A stretch of 64,000 bases of DNA. It comes from Achromobacter insolitus. GTDB lineage: Bacteria; Pseudomonadota; Gammaproteobacteria; Burkholderiales; Burkholderiaceae_B. The DNA lies in contig NZ_NJIF01000002.1 of the NCBI RefSeq assembly GCF_002209555.1, positions 124,001 to 188,000 on the forward strand, written 5' to 3'. Made by a program: the position numbers and the translations under genes. Shown piece after piece: positions 1 through 7,863 of this stretch; within the stretch, counting starts at the first letter, position 1, and each line of letters opens with the position of its first letter. Below the pieces are notes generated by a model. The model worked only from the letters and a program-made list of their open reading frames with translations, ran no database searches and was not told the DNA's origin.

Positions 1-1
1 A

Positions 2-271
2 GGCTTCGCCCGCCAGCGCGCGGTCCAGTGGATACTGCGCCGCGCGCAGCGCCCGATGGTTGCGATAGCGCAGCGCAAATGCCTTGCGGTAGCCGGCGGC
101 GGTGCCGCCCAGCGCAGCCAGATTCGTCACCCCGTGCATGGCCAGCGCGGTGTCGTTGGCCCAGACAATACGCTTGTCCTGATCCAGCAGGATGATGCCT
201 TCGATCAGGCCATCGATGATTTCCAGCAGATGGCGGCGTTCCGTCGTGAACGCCGTTGCAGTCTTCTTCAT
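2..271 (-). CDS. PAS-domain protein, N-terminal part (cut by window edge)
   Basis: About 90 residues are visible, beginning MKKTATAFTTERRHLLEIID; the frame is still open at base 2, so the gene continues outside the window. The visible part reads as a PAS/S-box sensor fold: helix LLEIIDGLIEGIILLD followed by DKRIVWANDTALAMHG, a typical PAS core with the conserved WAN. The start is well supported by AGGAG seven bases upstream. PAS domains bind ligands or cofactors and usually precede a kinase, sigma-54 ATPase or HTH output module; the output domain is not visible, so the role is unassigned beyond sensing. It is divergent from the Pro-rich gene at 427. Confidence 0.75.
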   Translation of the reverse strand, partial: MKKTATAFTTERRHLLEIIDGLIEGIILLDQDKRIVWANDTALAMHGVTNLAALGGTAAGYRKAFALRYRNHRALRAAQYPLDRALAGEA

Positions 272-390
272 TCAGGCTCCTGGTTCAGCAAGAGATAGGA
301 AGAAAGTACTAGATAAAGTCGTCTCGCGTGATCTGGGCGGGCGCGAACATGGCTTCTATTGTGGAACTGCACGATACGCGTGCCGCTGCG

Positions 391-406
391 CGTGTAGCGC
401 TACACG
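391..406. promoter_or_regulatory. 16-bp perfect palindrome, candidate operator
   Basis: CGTGTAGCGCTACACG is a perfect palindrome. It lies 21 bases before the start codon of the gene at 427, in the intergenic region it shares with the PAS gene. A dimeric repressor site is a reasonable guess; no matching regulator is evident nearby. Confidence 0.4.
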
Positions 407-426
407 TGAATCTTCAGGAGACATCC

Positions 427-702
427 ATGAACCCGAACCAGAATCCCGGCGATCCCGCCACCCAGCCCGGTATCGACCCGTCGCCGCGTCCCGGCCAGGA
501 ACCGAACGACGCGCCGGAAAAACAGGCGCCCGGTCAGGTGCCCGGCAAGCCCGGGCCGGACGATACCGACCCCAACCCCAACCCCGACCCCGACCCCGGC
601 CGCACGCCGCCGGAAGTGCCCGGCAATCCGGGGCAACCTTCAGAGAAGCCCAGGCAACCCGGTGAGCCCGGGCGTCCGGGCCAACCCGGCGATCCGGCCT
701 GA
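427..702 (+). CDS. Pro/Gly/Asp-rich small protein, unknown function
   Basis: 91 residues, nearly all Pro, Gly, Asp, Asn, Gln, Glu and Arg, with an Asn-Pro/Asp-Pro run near residues 48-58 and repeated PGQP/GEPG-type units toward the C terminus. There is no signal peptide or membrane segment, so it should be disordered. The start was chosen at 427 because AGGAG lies six bases upstream; a longer reading from 328 has no such site. I do not recognise a family with a known role. A palindrome at 391-406 may control it. Low complexity means the coding call rests mainly on the ribosome binding site and an intact frame. Confidence 0.6.
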   Translation: MNPNQNPGDPATQPGIDPSPRPGQEPNDAPEKQAPGQVPGKPGPDDTDPNPNPDPDPGRTPPEVPGNPGQPSEKPRQPGEPGRPGQPGDPA

Positions 703-856
703 GCCGGGGGCGGCTGCGCTGCATTGAGCGCGGCCGACGCCGTACGCGACTGGGTCGCTTAAGGTTACGGCGCGCGGTTACGTCACGCCGCGCCCGGCAA
801 CCCGCGCCTGCGCCCGCTGGCGGTTTGCGGCGGGCGTGGCGCTTGGCGCGTCTATA

Positions 857-1822
857 TCAGTCGACCTGGGCGCCCGACTGCTTCACCGCTTCGCCCCACT
901 TCTTCACTTCGCCCGCAATGAAAGTGCCGGTCGCTTCGGGCGTCTGCGGCATCGGTTCGGCACCGCGGTCGCGGAAGAACTTCTGCATGTCCGGCGAATT
1001 AAGCACCTGGCCGATCTGCTTGCTCAGGTAGCCAGTCACCTCGGCCGGCGTATCGCGCGGTGCCAACACCGCTGCCCAGCCGATGGCCTCGAAACCCGGA
1101 TAACCCGATTCCGCCACGGTCGGCACGTCCGGCAGCTGCGGCAGGCGCTTGGCCGTCGTGACCGCCAGCGCCACCGCCTTCTTGTTCTGCACATGCGGCA
1201 GGCCCGCGGTCACCGAATCCACCATCAACGGCACCTGATGCCCCAGGAAATCCGCCTGGGCCGGGCCGCTGCCCTTGTACGGGATATGGCGGATGTCGAT
1301 ATTCGCGGCTGCCTTGAACATCTCGGCCGACAAATGCTGCGTGCCGCCGATGCCTGCGCTGGCGTAGGCCAGCTCGCCCGGATTGGCACGCGCCTGCGTC
1401 ACCAGTTGCTTGAGCGACGTAATGCCCGAAGCCGGCGTTGCCAAAAACATCAGCGGCACCGAGAACACCCCGGACACCGGCGCAAAGTCCTTGGTCAGGC
1501 TGTAGTTGATGGTCTTGTACAGCGTCTGGTTGACGGCCGCCGCGCTGCCCGCGATCACCAGGGTGTAGCCGTCCGGCGTTGCGCGCGCCGCTTGTTCCAT
1601 GCCGATGTTGCTGCCCGCGCCCGCGCGGTTCTCCACCACAATCGGCTGCTTCACGGCCGCGCCCAGCTTTTCGGCCAGTGCGCGCGCAAAGATATCGGTG
1701 GCCTGTCCGGGCGGGAACGGCACGATCAGGCGGATGGGGCGCTCGGGGTAATCGGCATGCGCGGTGGCGGTAGCCGCCGCCAGCGCCAGGCCGGCGGCAA
1801 GACTGGAAAGAATACGTTTCAT
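857..1822 (-). CDS. Bug/TctC-family tripartite tricarboxylate transporter receptor
   Basis: 321 residues with a signal peptide ending near [19 protein letters not shown]. The family signatures are all present: YPxRPIxxIVPFPPG at the mature N terminus, [22 protein letters not shown] and [19 protein letters not shown]. Bug proteins are periplasmic receptors that bind small carboxylates, amino acids or nicotinate-type ligands and deliver them to TctAB-type membrane components or act as sensors. No tctA or tctB gene is near, so the ligand and partner are unknown. It is a single gene divergent from the aminotransferase at 2033. Confidence 0.93.
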   Translation of the reverse strand: MKRILSSLAAGLALAAATATAHADYPERPIRLIVPFPPGQATDIFARALAEKLGAAVKQPIVVENRAGAGSNIGMEQAARATPDGYTLVIAGSAAAVNQTLYKTINYSLTKDFAPVSGVFSVPLMFLATPASGITSLKQLVTQARANPGELAYASAGIGGTQHLSAEMFKAAANIDIRHIPYKGSGPAQADFLGHQVPLMVDSVTAGLPHVQNKKAVALAVTTAKRLPQLPDVPTVAESGYPGFEAIGWAAVLAPRDTPAEVTGYLSKQIGQVLNSPDMQKFFRDRGAEPMPQTPEATGTFIAGEVKKWGEAVKQSGAQVD

Positions 1823-2032
1823 GATTGGTCAGTAAAAAGCGACAAAGGGCTGCGCGCGGGGGCGCGCCTGTTGCATAAAATAGAGCGCCCGCGCTGGCGG
1901 CCCTTTTGAGGCGGCCCGGGGCGGATCGGCAGGGGGTGCGTCACGATAGCATCCCCCCGTCGGTGCTAAATTCGCCTATTGGCATCGTCCAATCACTTTT
2001 AACCCCTGTTCTCTCATTCCGCAGGAACCGCC

Positions 2033-3226
2033 ATGGAATTCAGCCAGTTCAACACCAACGCCCTCATGGAGATCACCTCCCGCCCGGACCTCGTGTTCGT
2101 GCGAGGCCAGGGATCCTGGCTGGAGGATCACGCGGGCAAGCGATACCTGGATTTCGTCCAGGGCTGGGCCGTCAACACCCTGGGCCACTGCGCCCCGGAA
2201 ATGCAGAAGGCCCTGCTGGAACAGTCCAAGCTGCTGATGAACCCCTCGCCGGCGTTCTACAACCTGCCTTCCATCGAGCTGGCCGAGCGCCTCACCGGCG
2301 CTTCGGTGTTTGACCGCGTGTTCTTCGCCAACAGCGGCGGCGAAGCCAACGAAGGCGCCATCAAGCTGGCGCGAAAATGGGGCCAGGTCAACAAGAAGGG
2401 CGCCTACAAGATCATCACCATGAACCACGGCTTCCATGGCCGCACGCTGGCAACCATGTCCGCGTCGGGCAAGCCGGGCTGGGACAAGATGTTCGCCCCG
2501 CAGGTCGAAGGCTTCCCCAAGGCCGAAATCAACGACCTGGAATCCGTGCGCAAGCTGATCGACGACCAGACCGTCGCCATCATGCTCGAACCCGTTCAGG
2601 GCGAAGCGGGCGTCATCCCCGCCAGCAAGGAATTCATGCAAGGCCTGCGCAAGCTGGCTGACGAGCACAAGCTGCTCTTCATCGTCGACGAAGTGCAGAC
2701 CGGCATGGGCCGCACGGGCACCATGTTCGCCTACCAGCAATCCGACGTGGTGCCGGACATCATGACGCTGGCCAAGGGTATCGGCGGCGGCGTGCCGCTG
2801 GCTGCTCTCCTGGCGCGCCAGGAAGTCTGCGTGTTCTCGCACGGCGACCAGGGCGGCACGTACAACGGCAACCCGCTGATGGCCGCCGTCGGCGTCGCCG
2901 TGTTCGACGCGCTGGCCGCGCCGGGCTTCATGGAATCCGTCAACGCCCGCGCCAAGCAACTGTCCGAAGGCCTGCTGGCCTTGTCGGCCAAGTACGGCAT
3001 GAAGGGCGAGCGCGGCATGGGCCTGCTGCGCGCGCTGGTCATGGACCGCGACGACGGCCCCGCCATCGTCGAGGCTGCGCGCAACCTGTCGCCCAACGGC
3101 CTGCTGCTGAACGCGCCGCGCGGCAACCTGCTGCGCTTCATGCCGGCCTTGAATGTGACGGCTGAGGAAATCGACACGATGCTGACGCAGCTGGATGGCT
3201 TGATTGCGCAGGTGCGTAAGGCTTGA
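2033..3226 (+). CDS. argD: Acetylornithine/class III PLP-dependent aminotransferase
   Basis: 397 residues, the full length of class III transaminases. Visible motifs are the phosphate-binding NSGGEANEGAIKLARK, the HGFHGRT loop, the cofactor-contacting FIVDEVQTGMGRTG, and the Schiff-base lysine in TLAKGIGGGVPLAA, followed by GTYNGNPL. The family moves the amino group of N-acetylornithine (arginine synthesis) or related omega-amino acids to 2-oxoglutarate in the cytosol. AGGA six bases upstream supports the start. It stands alone, followed by a hairpin terminator at 3257. ArgD is the best guess; a GABA- or succinylornithine-type substrate cannot be excluded from sequence alone. Confidence 0.75.
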   Translation: MEFSQFNTNALMEITSRPDLVFVRGQGSWLEDHAGKRYLDFVQGWAVNTLGHCAPEMQKALLEQSKLLMNPSPAFYNLPSIELAERLTGASVFDRVFFANSGGEANEGAIKLARKWGQVNKKGAYKIITMNHGFHGRTLATMSASGKPGWDKMFAPQVEGFPKAEINDLESVRKLIDDQTVAIMLEPVQGEAGVIPASKEFMQGLRKLADEHKLLFIVDEVQTGMGRTGTMFAYQQSDVVPDIMTLAKGIGGGVPLAALLARQEVCVFSHGDQGGTYNGNPLMAAVGVAVFDALAAPGFMESVNARAKQLSEGLLALSAKYGMKGERGMGLLRALVMDRDDGPAIVEAARNLSPNGLLLNAPRGNLLRFMPALNVTAEEIDTMLTQLDGLIAQVRKA

Positions 3227-3256
3227 TTGAAGCGATTCGTTAAGCAGTGACGAAGG

Positions 3257-3278
3257 GGGCCGCGTAATGCGGCCCTTA
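3257..3278 (+). terminator. Hairpin terminator after aminotransferase gene
   Basis: GGGCCGC-GTAAT-GCGGCCC forms a seven-base-pair GC stem with a five-base loop and is followed by a weak T-rich stretch, 31 bases after the stop codon. Confidence 0.6.
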
Positions 3279-3307
3279 TCTATTGGGACTGTCAGCCAGT
3301 CGTCTGA

Positions 3308-3490
3308 TATCGATGCTGTTTCGTGCGTAGACGTCGAACGTCTCGACACAATGACTGGCGGGAAAAACAGATGCTGGTTTGGCACGAGTGCTGTGCCACT
3401 CGGCGGTTCTTTCCTGTGCAGGATTTGAACGCCAGGGAAAAGAAGGCGCTCAAGGATATGCTGGAAGCAGAACGAGAGGCTAGACGATGA
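3308..3490 (+). pseudogene. Truncated RelE/HigB-type toxin remnant
   Basis: One frame is open from 3308 to a TGA at 3488-3490. Only its last 22 residues, from D at 3422 (DLNAREKKALKDMLEAEREA plus RR), look like the C-terminal helix of the RelE/HigB-like toxins that precede NadS/HigA-type antitoxins. The residues before this do not resemble the toxin beta-sheet core, and only about 30 bases separate the frame from the upstream terminator, so the N-terminal two thirds are missing. The stop overlaps the antitoxin start as ATGA, the coupling expected of an intact pair. The first in-frame ATG is at 3371. Confidence 0.6.
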
Positions 3491-3837
3491 AAAAACGGAA
3501 TCTTTATGCGGAGATTGCCGAGGGCTTTGACGCACTGTCCAGCGCGCGCAAGGGCAAGCGGACACTGCGCACGCACAAAGTGGAAGTCAAGCCGGCTCCC
3601 GAAGTAACCGCCGAAGAGCTGCTCGCGCTACGTGAACGGCTGCATCTGTCACGCCAAGTGTTTGCACACTACCTGCGCACCAATCCTCGCACTGTGGAAA
3701 ATTGGGAGCAGGGCCGTGCCAAGCCCAATGCCCAGGCCGCACTGCTGATTCGTCTGGTGGCGAAATTTCCCGACACAGTGGAGCGGCTGGCGGAAGTCTA
3801 TCTTCTACCAACCGTCTCAACCAAGCCCAAACCCTAG
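3487..3837 (+). CDS. HigA/NadS-type XRE-family antitoxin
   Basis: 116 residues. The C-terminal half is an XRE helix-turn-helix: LLALRERLHLSRQVFAHYLR, then TNPRTVENWEQGRAKPNAQA as turn and recognition helix. This order, a basic N-terminal segment then HTH, is the HigA/NadS antitoxin pattern. Such proteins neutralise a RelE-fold mRNA interferase and repress their own operon. The start overlaps the stop of the upstream toxin remnant by ATGA. Because the toxin looks truncated, this is probably an orphan antitoxin, now perhaps only a DNA-binding repressor. A hairpin follows at 3853. Confidence 0.85.
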   Translation: MKKRNLYAEIAEGFDALSSARKGKRTLRTHKVEVKPAPEVTAEELLALRERLHLSRQVFAHYLRTNPRTVENWEQGRAKPNAQAALLIRLVAKFPDTVERLAEVYLLPTVSTKPKP

Positions 3838-3852
3838 GCGGCCCAACAAGCC

Positions 3853-3877
3853 GAGGCCCGCCGGGCCTCTCTGCCTT
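3853..3877 (+). terminator. Hairpin after antitoxin gene
   Basis: GAGGCCC-GCC-GGGCCTC gives a seven-base-pair stem sixteen bases after the antitoxin stop; the following bases are T/C-rich but lack a clean T run. Confidence 0.5.
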
Positions 3878-3972
3878 AACCAAAGTGTCCGGGAAATCGG
3901 GGTTAGTCCAGTCCGACACCATTATTACGACGAACCGTCGCTATCCCGTCATGTCAAAACACTTATAGAAAC

Positions 3973-3988
3973 CTCAGGTTTATTCATT
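3973..3988 (+). promoter_or_regulatory. Shared 16-bp motif, candidate LysR operator (copy 1)
   Basis: CTCAGGTTTATTCATT here is identical to 7259-7274 in the LysR/GAF intergenic region. It lies about 90 bases before the start of the Bug gene at 4081. In both places ATG follows eight bases after the motif. The LysR product encoded at 6273-7238 is the obvious candidate binder. Confidence 0.5.
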
Positions 3989-4080
3989 GGGCGTACATGC
4001 CCGATCTCCCCATAATCGTCCCGCTGGCTTCAAACGCCAGCCGTCCATTCGCGACGCATTTGATGATTCATGGGGATGAC

Positions 4081-5067
4081 ATGTTGAGGACATTACTGGG
4101 ACGCAGCGGCGTCGCAGCAGGAATCGCGTGCCTGCTTTTCGCAGGCGTCAGCGCAGGCGCCGCGGCCGGGTATCCGGACAAGCCCATCAAGCTGGTCGTG
4201 CCGCAGGCCGCCGGCGGCGGCACGGATGTGATCGGCCGCTTGTGGGCGGACTACCTTGCACGGCAGCTCAAGACGCCGGTGGTCGTTGAGAACCGGCCGG
4301 GTGCCAACGGCATCCTGGCATCCAGCTACGTCGCCAAACAGCCGGCCGACGGATACACGGTGCTGGTCAGCGGGGTGTCGTACCTGGCCTTCAATCCGCA
4401 TATGTACAAGAACATGCCGTATGAGCCGGCGCGGGATTTCGACGGTGTCAGCCTCTTGGTGAATACGCCCTTCTTGCTGGTCGCCGGTACGCAGACGGGG
4501 ATCCGGTCGTTGGACGCACTGGTCGCTCGCGCCAAGGCCGAGCCCGATTCGCTGAATTTCGCGTCGGCGGGCAAGGGCAACTCCACGCATCTGGTCGTTG
4601 AGATGCTGGCACAGAAGACGGGCATGAAACTCACGCATGTTCCGTACAACGGCGCGGCTGCCGGGCTGACCAGCGTGATGGCCAACCAGACCCAAGTGAT
4701 GGCCGACGTGCTGAACACGGGCGCCGTGCAGGCCAACGCGGGCAAGGTGGTGCCCTTGGCCGTGGTGGGCAACAAGCGCGCGGCAAGCGTGCCGGACGTG
4801 CCCACGCTGGCCGAACTTGGCTTCAAGGACTTTCCGATGCCGGGCTGGTATGCGCTGGTGGCGCCCAAGGGCACGCCGCCGCAGGCCATTGCGCGCCTCA
4901 ACGCCGAGACACGGCGCTTCTTCGACGATCCCGCGGTCAAGGCGCGTTTGCAGGAGCTTCAGCTTGAGCCCCTGCCCTCGTCGCCCGAGACCGTAGCCGA
5001 ATGGACCGCGCGCGATAGCGCCACCTGGGGCCCGCTGATTCGCCAGCTGGGCTTGAGCAACGACTGA
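4081..5067 (+). CDS. Bug/TctC-family receptor, operon with M24 peptidase-like gene
   Basis: 328 residues from the ATG at 4081, which has GGGGA just upstream and is followed by a proper signal peptide (MLRTLLGRSGVAAGIACLLF). The frame extends back to 3997, but that start would place 28 residues before the signal peptide. Bug hallmarks: YPDKPIKLVVPQAAGGGTDV, VVENRPGANG, DGYTVLVSG, THVPYNGAAAGLTSV. Expected to be a periplasmic receptor for a carboxylated ligand. The gene for an M24-fold enzyme begins 22 bases downstream, so imported ligand and enzyme substrate may be linked. The shared motif at 3973 suggests LysR control. Confidence 0.92.
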   Translation: MLRTLLGRSGVAAGIACLLFAGVSAGAAAGYPDKPIKLVVPQAAGGGTDVIGRLWADYLARQLKTPVVVENRPGANGILASSYVAKQPADGYTVLVSGVSYLAFNPHMYKNMPYEPARDFDGVSLLVNTPFLLVAGTQTGIRSLDALVARAKAEPDSLNFASAGKGNSTHLVVEMLAQKTGMKLTHVPYNGAAAGLTSVMANQTQVMADVLNTGAVQANAGKVVPLAVVGNKRAASVPDVPTLAELGFKDFPMPGWYALVAPKGTPPQAIARLNAETRRFFDDPAVKARLQELQLEPLPSSPETVAEWTARDSATWGPLIRQLGLSND

Positions 5068-5089
5068 ACACCACGACAAAGGACACACC

Positions 5090-6280
5090 ATGCCCAAACT
5101 CACCCAGGCTGTCTGGCAGTACCGGTTCGACAAGATGACGTCCATGATGGACGAGCTGGCCGTCGATGCCGTCATCTTCACGTCGGCGGACTTTTTCCAG
5201 TTCGCCACCAATTTCCACACCGATGTGTTGCCCTGGGAACGGCCGATCTTTGCCGTCGTGCCCCGCAACGGCACGCCCTTTCTGGTGATGAACGAACTGT
5301 CGACGCATCACATGCAGTTTTCGCAGGAACAGGGCAAGGTCTGGATCACTGACATCAGCTACTACGCCGAACATCCACGCGTGCAGAACCGGCTGCCATT
5401 GATTACGCAGTTGCCCGAGGTGCTGGCGGCCAGGTTGAAGGCGGCGGGCCTGGCGCGGTCGCGCATCGCTGTCGAAGGCGGCAGCCCGGTGCTGGCGCAG
5501 TTGGCGCGCTTCCTGCCCGACCTCGTCTTGCGCAACGCCACACCCGAGTGCCGCGCCTTGCGTTGGCAGAAGCATGACGAAGAGCTTGCCGTGATGGCGG
5601 CCGCCGCGTCCATCTCCGATTGGATTCAGGACCGCTACCGCGAAAACATCCGGCCCGGCCGGCTGGTGCAGGAACTGGACTTCGCCATGGCGTCGCTGTT
5701 CGTGCAGGAGGCCGCCGAGCGCTTTCCGGGCGAGCACTTCGAGGTGATCCGCTGCTGGACCCTGAGCGGCCCCGCGTCGGCCTCGCCGCATGGCGATGGC
5801 GCGTCATGCGGCGCGCGGATCCGGGAAGGCGACGTATTGGTGAACATCGTCATTCCGCGCTTGAACGGCCTGACGATCGAGAACGAGCGCACCTGGTTTT
5901 GCGGCACGCCCTCGGCCGAGCAGGTGCGGCTGTGGTCCGCGGCCAAGGCGGCCAACGAGGCCGCCATCGCCGCCGCCTGCACGGGCAACCCCGTCTGCGC
6001 GATCGACGCGGCTGCGCAGGCCGAGATCGAGAAGGCCGGGTACGCGGACTTCATTCGCCATCGCACCGGACATGCCGTGGGCATCATTCACCACGAGTAC
6101 CCGGAAGACATGGCCTTTAACCAACGCCCTTTGCTGGAGAACGAGGTGTATTCGGCCGAGCCGGGCATCTACGCCTACGGCATCGGCGGCTTCCGCCTGG
6201 ACGACACGGTCGTGGTCGGAAGCACGCCATGTGTGCTGACCCACACGCCCAAGACGCTGGAGTACGCGACCGTCAAGTAG
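5090..6280 (+). CDS. M24-family (pita-bread fold) aminopeptidase/creatinase-like protein
   Basis: 396 residues: a creatinase N-terminal domain (about 10-160) and a pita-bread catalytic domain (about 165-390). The C-terminal landmarks HRTGHAVGIIHHEYPED (about 324-340), YSAEPGIYAYGIGGFR and LDDTVVV match M24. The metal-binding set is unusual: the first Asp of GDxxxxD reads Asn252, the second Asp position reads Glu264, and the final Glu is Asp371. It could therefore be a metal-free hydrolase like creatinase or use altered metal ligands. It is the second gene of the Bug operon; its stop overlaps the 3' end of the convergent LysR gene by eight bases. Confidence 0.85.
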   Translation: MPKLTQAVWQYRFDKMTSMMDELAVDAVIFTSADFFQFATNFHTDVLPWERPIFAVVPRNGTPFLVMNELSTHHMQFSQEQGKVWITDISYYAEHPRVQNRLPLITQLPEVLAARLKAAGLARSRIAVEGGSPVLAQLARFLPDLVLRNATPECRALRWQKHDEELAVMAAAASISDWIQDRYRENIRPGRLVQELDFAMASLFVQEAAERFPGEHFEVIRCWTLSGPASASPHGDGASCGARIREGDVLVNIVIPRLNGLTIENERTWFCGTPSAEQVRLWSAAKAANEAAIAAACTGNPVCAIDAAAQAEIEKAGYADFIRHRTGHAVGIIHHEYPEDMAFNQRPLLENEVYSAEPGIYAYGIGGFRLDDTVVVGSTPCVLTHTPKTLEYATVK

Positions 6281-7238
6281 CCGCGTCGCTGGCGGCGCTG
6301 CCCTGGGAGGTGCGCTGCGCCTCCTGGCGCAGCGTTTCACGCAAGGCCGGCAGCACGATGCTGGGCGAGTCGGCCGGCCACAACATGCCGATGGGCCCGA
6401 ACTCCAGGCGGGACGGCGCGGGCACGATGCTGATGAGCTGAAGCCGTTCGTACATGTGCGCGACGGAGCTTGCCAAGGTGGCGATGTAGTCGCGGTCCTG
6501 CAGCATCGACAACAGCGCAACCAGCGAACTGGTCTCGACGGAAGGCTTCGGGGGCGGCATACCCGCATCCGCCACGGCCTGATCCAGCCGTGCGCGCGAC
6601 AGCGTGCCCAGCGGCGGCAAGATCCACGGATAACGCTGGGCGTCCTCCCAGGAGGGCGTATCCAGCTCCGCCAGCGGATGCCCGCGCCTGGCCACCACGC
6701 TGAAGGTGTCGGTCATCAGCCATTCGGTGCACAGGCCGGAACGGCTGGCGCGCACGTCCAACGGCCCGATGATGAGGTCGATCTCGCGGCGTTCCACGCG
6801 CTCAATCAGGGGTTCGAGCAAGCCCTCGACCAGTTCGATCTGCACGTTCGGCGAACGCTGGTGCAGCGCGGCGATGGCGCGCGGCAACAAGACCGGTGCC
6901 GCGGAAAGAATGGTGCCGATATGCAGATGGCCGGCCACCCCTCCCTTGACCGCTTCGATCTCCTCGCCGGTGCGCGCGGTGTCTCCCAGCACGCGGCACG
7001 CATAGCGCCAGAGCGCGCGCCCGGCTTCCGTCAGTTCAAGCGACCGGCCGCGCAGGAACAGCGGTGTGCCGACCAGGTCTTCCATGTCGCTCAGCCAATG
7101 CGACAGCGCGGGCTGCGTCATGTGCATGGCTTTGGCGGCGCCGGTGACGCTGCGCGCGGTTTCCAGGGCGGCCAGCACCTGCAAGTGCCGAAGCTTGAGC
7201 CGGCGGGTCCAGGGCGGGTCGATCGAGGTGGCGTCCAT
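6273..7238 (-). CDS. LysR-family regulator next to two Bug operons
   Basis: 321 residues. The N-terminal winged helix (about 15-75) includes LRHLQVLAALETARSVTGAA and the recognition helix MTQPALSHWLSDMEDLVGTP; the rest is a periplasmic-binding-like effector domain with IGTILSAAPVLLP and DLIIGPLDV. LysR proteins activate or repress neighbouring operons in response to a pathway metabolite. It is convergent with the M24 gene and divergent from the GAF-Bug operon at 7330. Its promoter region holds one copy of a 16-bp motif also found before the Bug-M24 operon, so it probably controls both. Confidence 0.93.
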   Translation of the reverse strand: MDATSIDPPWTRRLKLRHLQVLAALETARSVTGAAKAMHMTQPALSHWLSDMEDLVGTPLFLRGRSLELTEAGRALWRYACRVLGDTARTGEEIEAVKGGVAGHLHIGTILSAAPVLLPRAIAALHQRSPNVQIELVEGLLEPLIERVERREIDLIIGPLDVRASRSGLCTEWLMTDTFSVVARRGHPLAELDTPSWEDAQRYPWILPPLGTLSRARLDQAVADAGMPPPKPSVETSSLVALLSMLQDRDYIATLASSVAHMYERLQLISIVPAPSRLEFGPIGMLWPADSPSIVLPALRETLRQEAQRTSQGSAASDAAT

Positions 7239-7258
7239 GCGGAAATGGTAATGGATCT

Positions 7259-7274
7259 CTCAGGTTTATTCATT
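7259..7274 (+). promoter_or_regulatory. Shared 16-bp motif, candidate LysR operator (copy 2)
   Basis: CTCAGGTTTATTCATT, identical to 3973-3988, lies 21 bases upstream of the LysR gene and about 55 bases before the GAF gene, where an autoregulatory LysR site would be expected. Confidence 0.5.
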
Positions 7275-7329
7275 AGCCTCGTATGGCCGTTGGCAGCCAA
7301 AATGCCTTTCCCGATAGACGAGGCAAGCG

Positions 7330-7851
7330 GTGACGAACGCAACAGAAAACATGGCGCAGACGCGGGCGTTGAGCGACATGGCGCAGGCCCTGGCCGCCGC
7401 GCCCCAACCCGAATGCGGACTGCAGGCGCTGGCCCGCGCGCTGGCCGCGCGGATCGGCTATCGGCTGTTTACGGTGTTGGTGCTGGATCGAGAGGCGGAG
7501 CAGAGCCTGCGGTATTTCTCAAGCCAACCCGAGGCCTACCCGCCAGGCGGCGCCAAGCCCATCCGCGAAAACAGCGAGTTCTACGCCACTGTCGTGCTTG
7601 AGGGAAAGGCGCGGATCTGCATCGACCGCGCGGAATGCGTGCGCGCATTTCCAGACCATGAGCTCATCCATTCACTCGGCTGCGAGAGCGCCGTGAACGT
7701 GCCGGTCCGATGGGACGGCCAGACCATTGCATCGCTGAACCTGCTGCACGAGGCCGGCTGGTATCGCCAGGACATGCTGCCGGAACTGAGCGGATACGCC
7801 GCGATGGCCATTCCCATCATTCAAAAGATCATTCATACCAGCCGCCCGTAG
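7330..7851 (+). CDS. Stand-alone GAF-domain protein
   Basis: 173 residues forming a single GAF fold, with central strands RLFTVLVLD, ESAVNVPVRWDGQTIASLNLLHE and a closing helix LPELSGYAAMAIPIIQKIIH. GAF domains bind small ligands; no output domain is attached. The GTG start at 7330 was chosen because GAGG lies seven bases upstream; the ATG at 7351 lacks a clear site. It is twelve bases ahead of a Bug receptor gene, so the two should be cotranscribed, perhaps as an intracellular sensor or binding partner for the imported compound. That link is inferred from position only. Confidence 0.85.
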   Translation: MTNATENMAQTRALSDMAQALAAAPQPECGLQALARALAARIGYRLFTVLVLDREAEQSLRYFSSQPEAYPPGGAKPIRENSEFYATVVLEGKARICIDRAECVRAFPDHELIHSLGCESAVNVPVRWDGQTIASLNLLHEAGWYRQDMLPELSGYAAMAIPIIQKIIHTSRP

Positions 7852-7863
7852 GGAGAGAAAACG

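Noticed and set aside
1823..2032. Possible riboswitch before the aminotransferase
   Set aside because: The leader is short and I could not build a conserved riboswitch core; only a normal promoter and ribosome binding site are supported.
1976..3565. 529-codon minus-strand frame opposite the aminotransferase
   Set aside because: Antisense shadow of a class III transaminase with all its motifs on the other strand.
3997..4080. Longer N terminus for the Bug receptor at 4081
   Set aside because: It would put 28 residues ahead of the signal peptide and overlap the candidate operator region; the internal ATG has a ribosome binding site.
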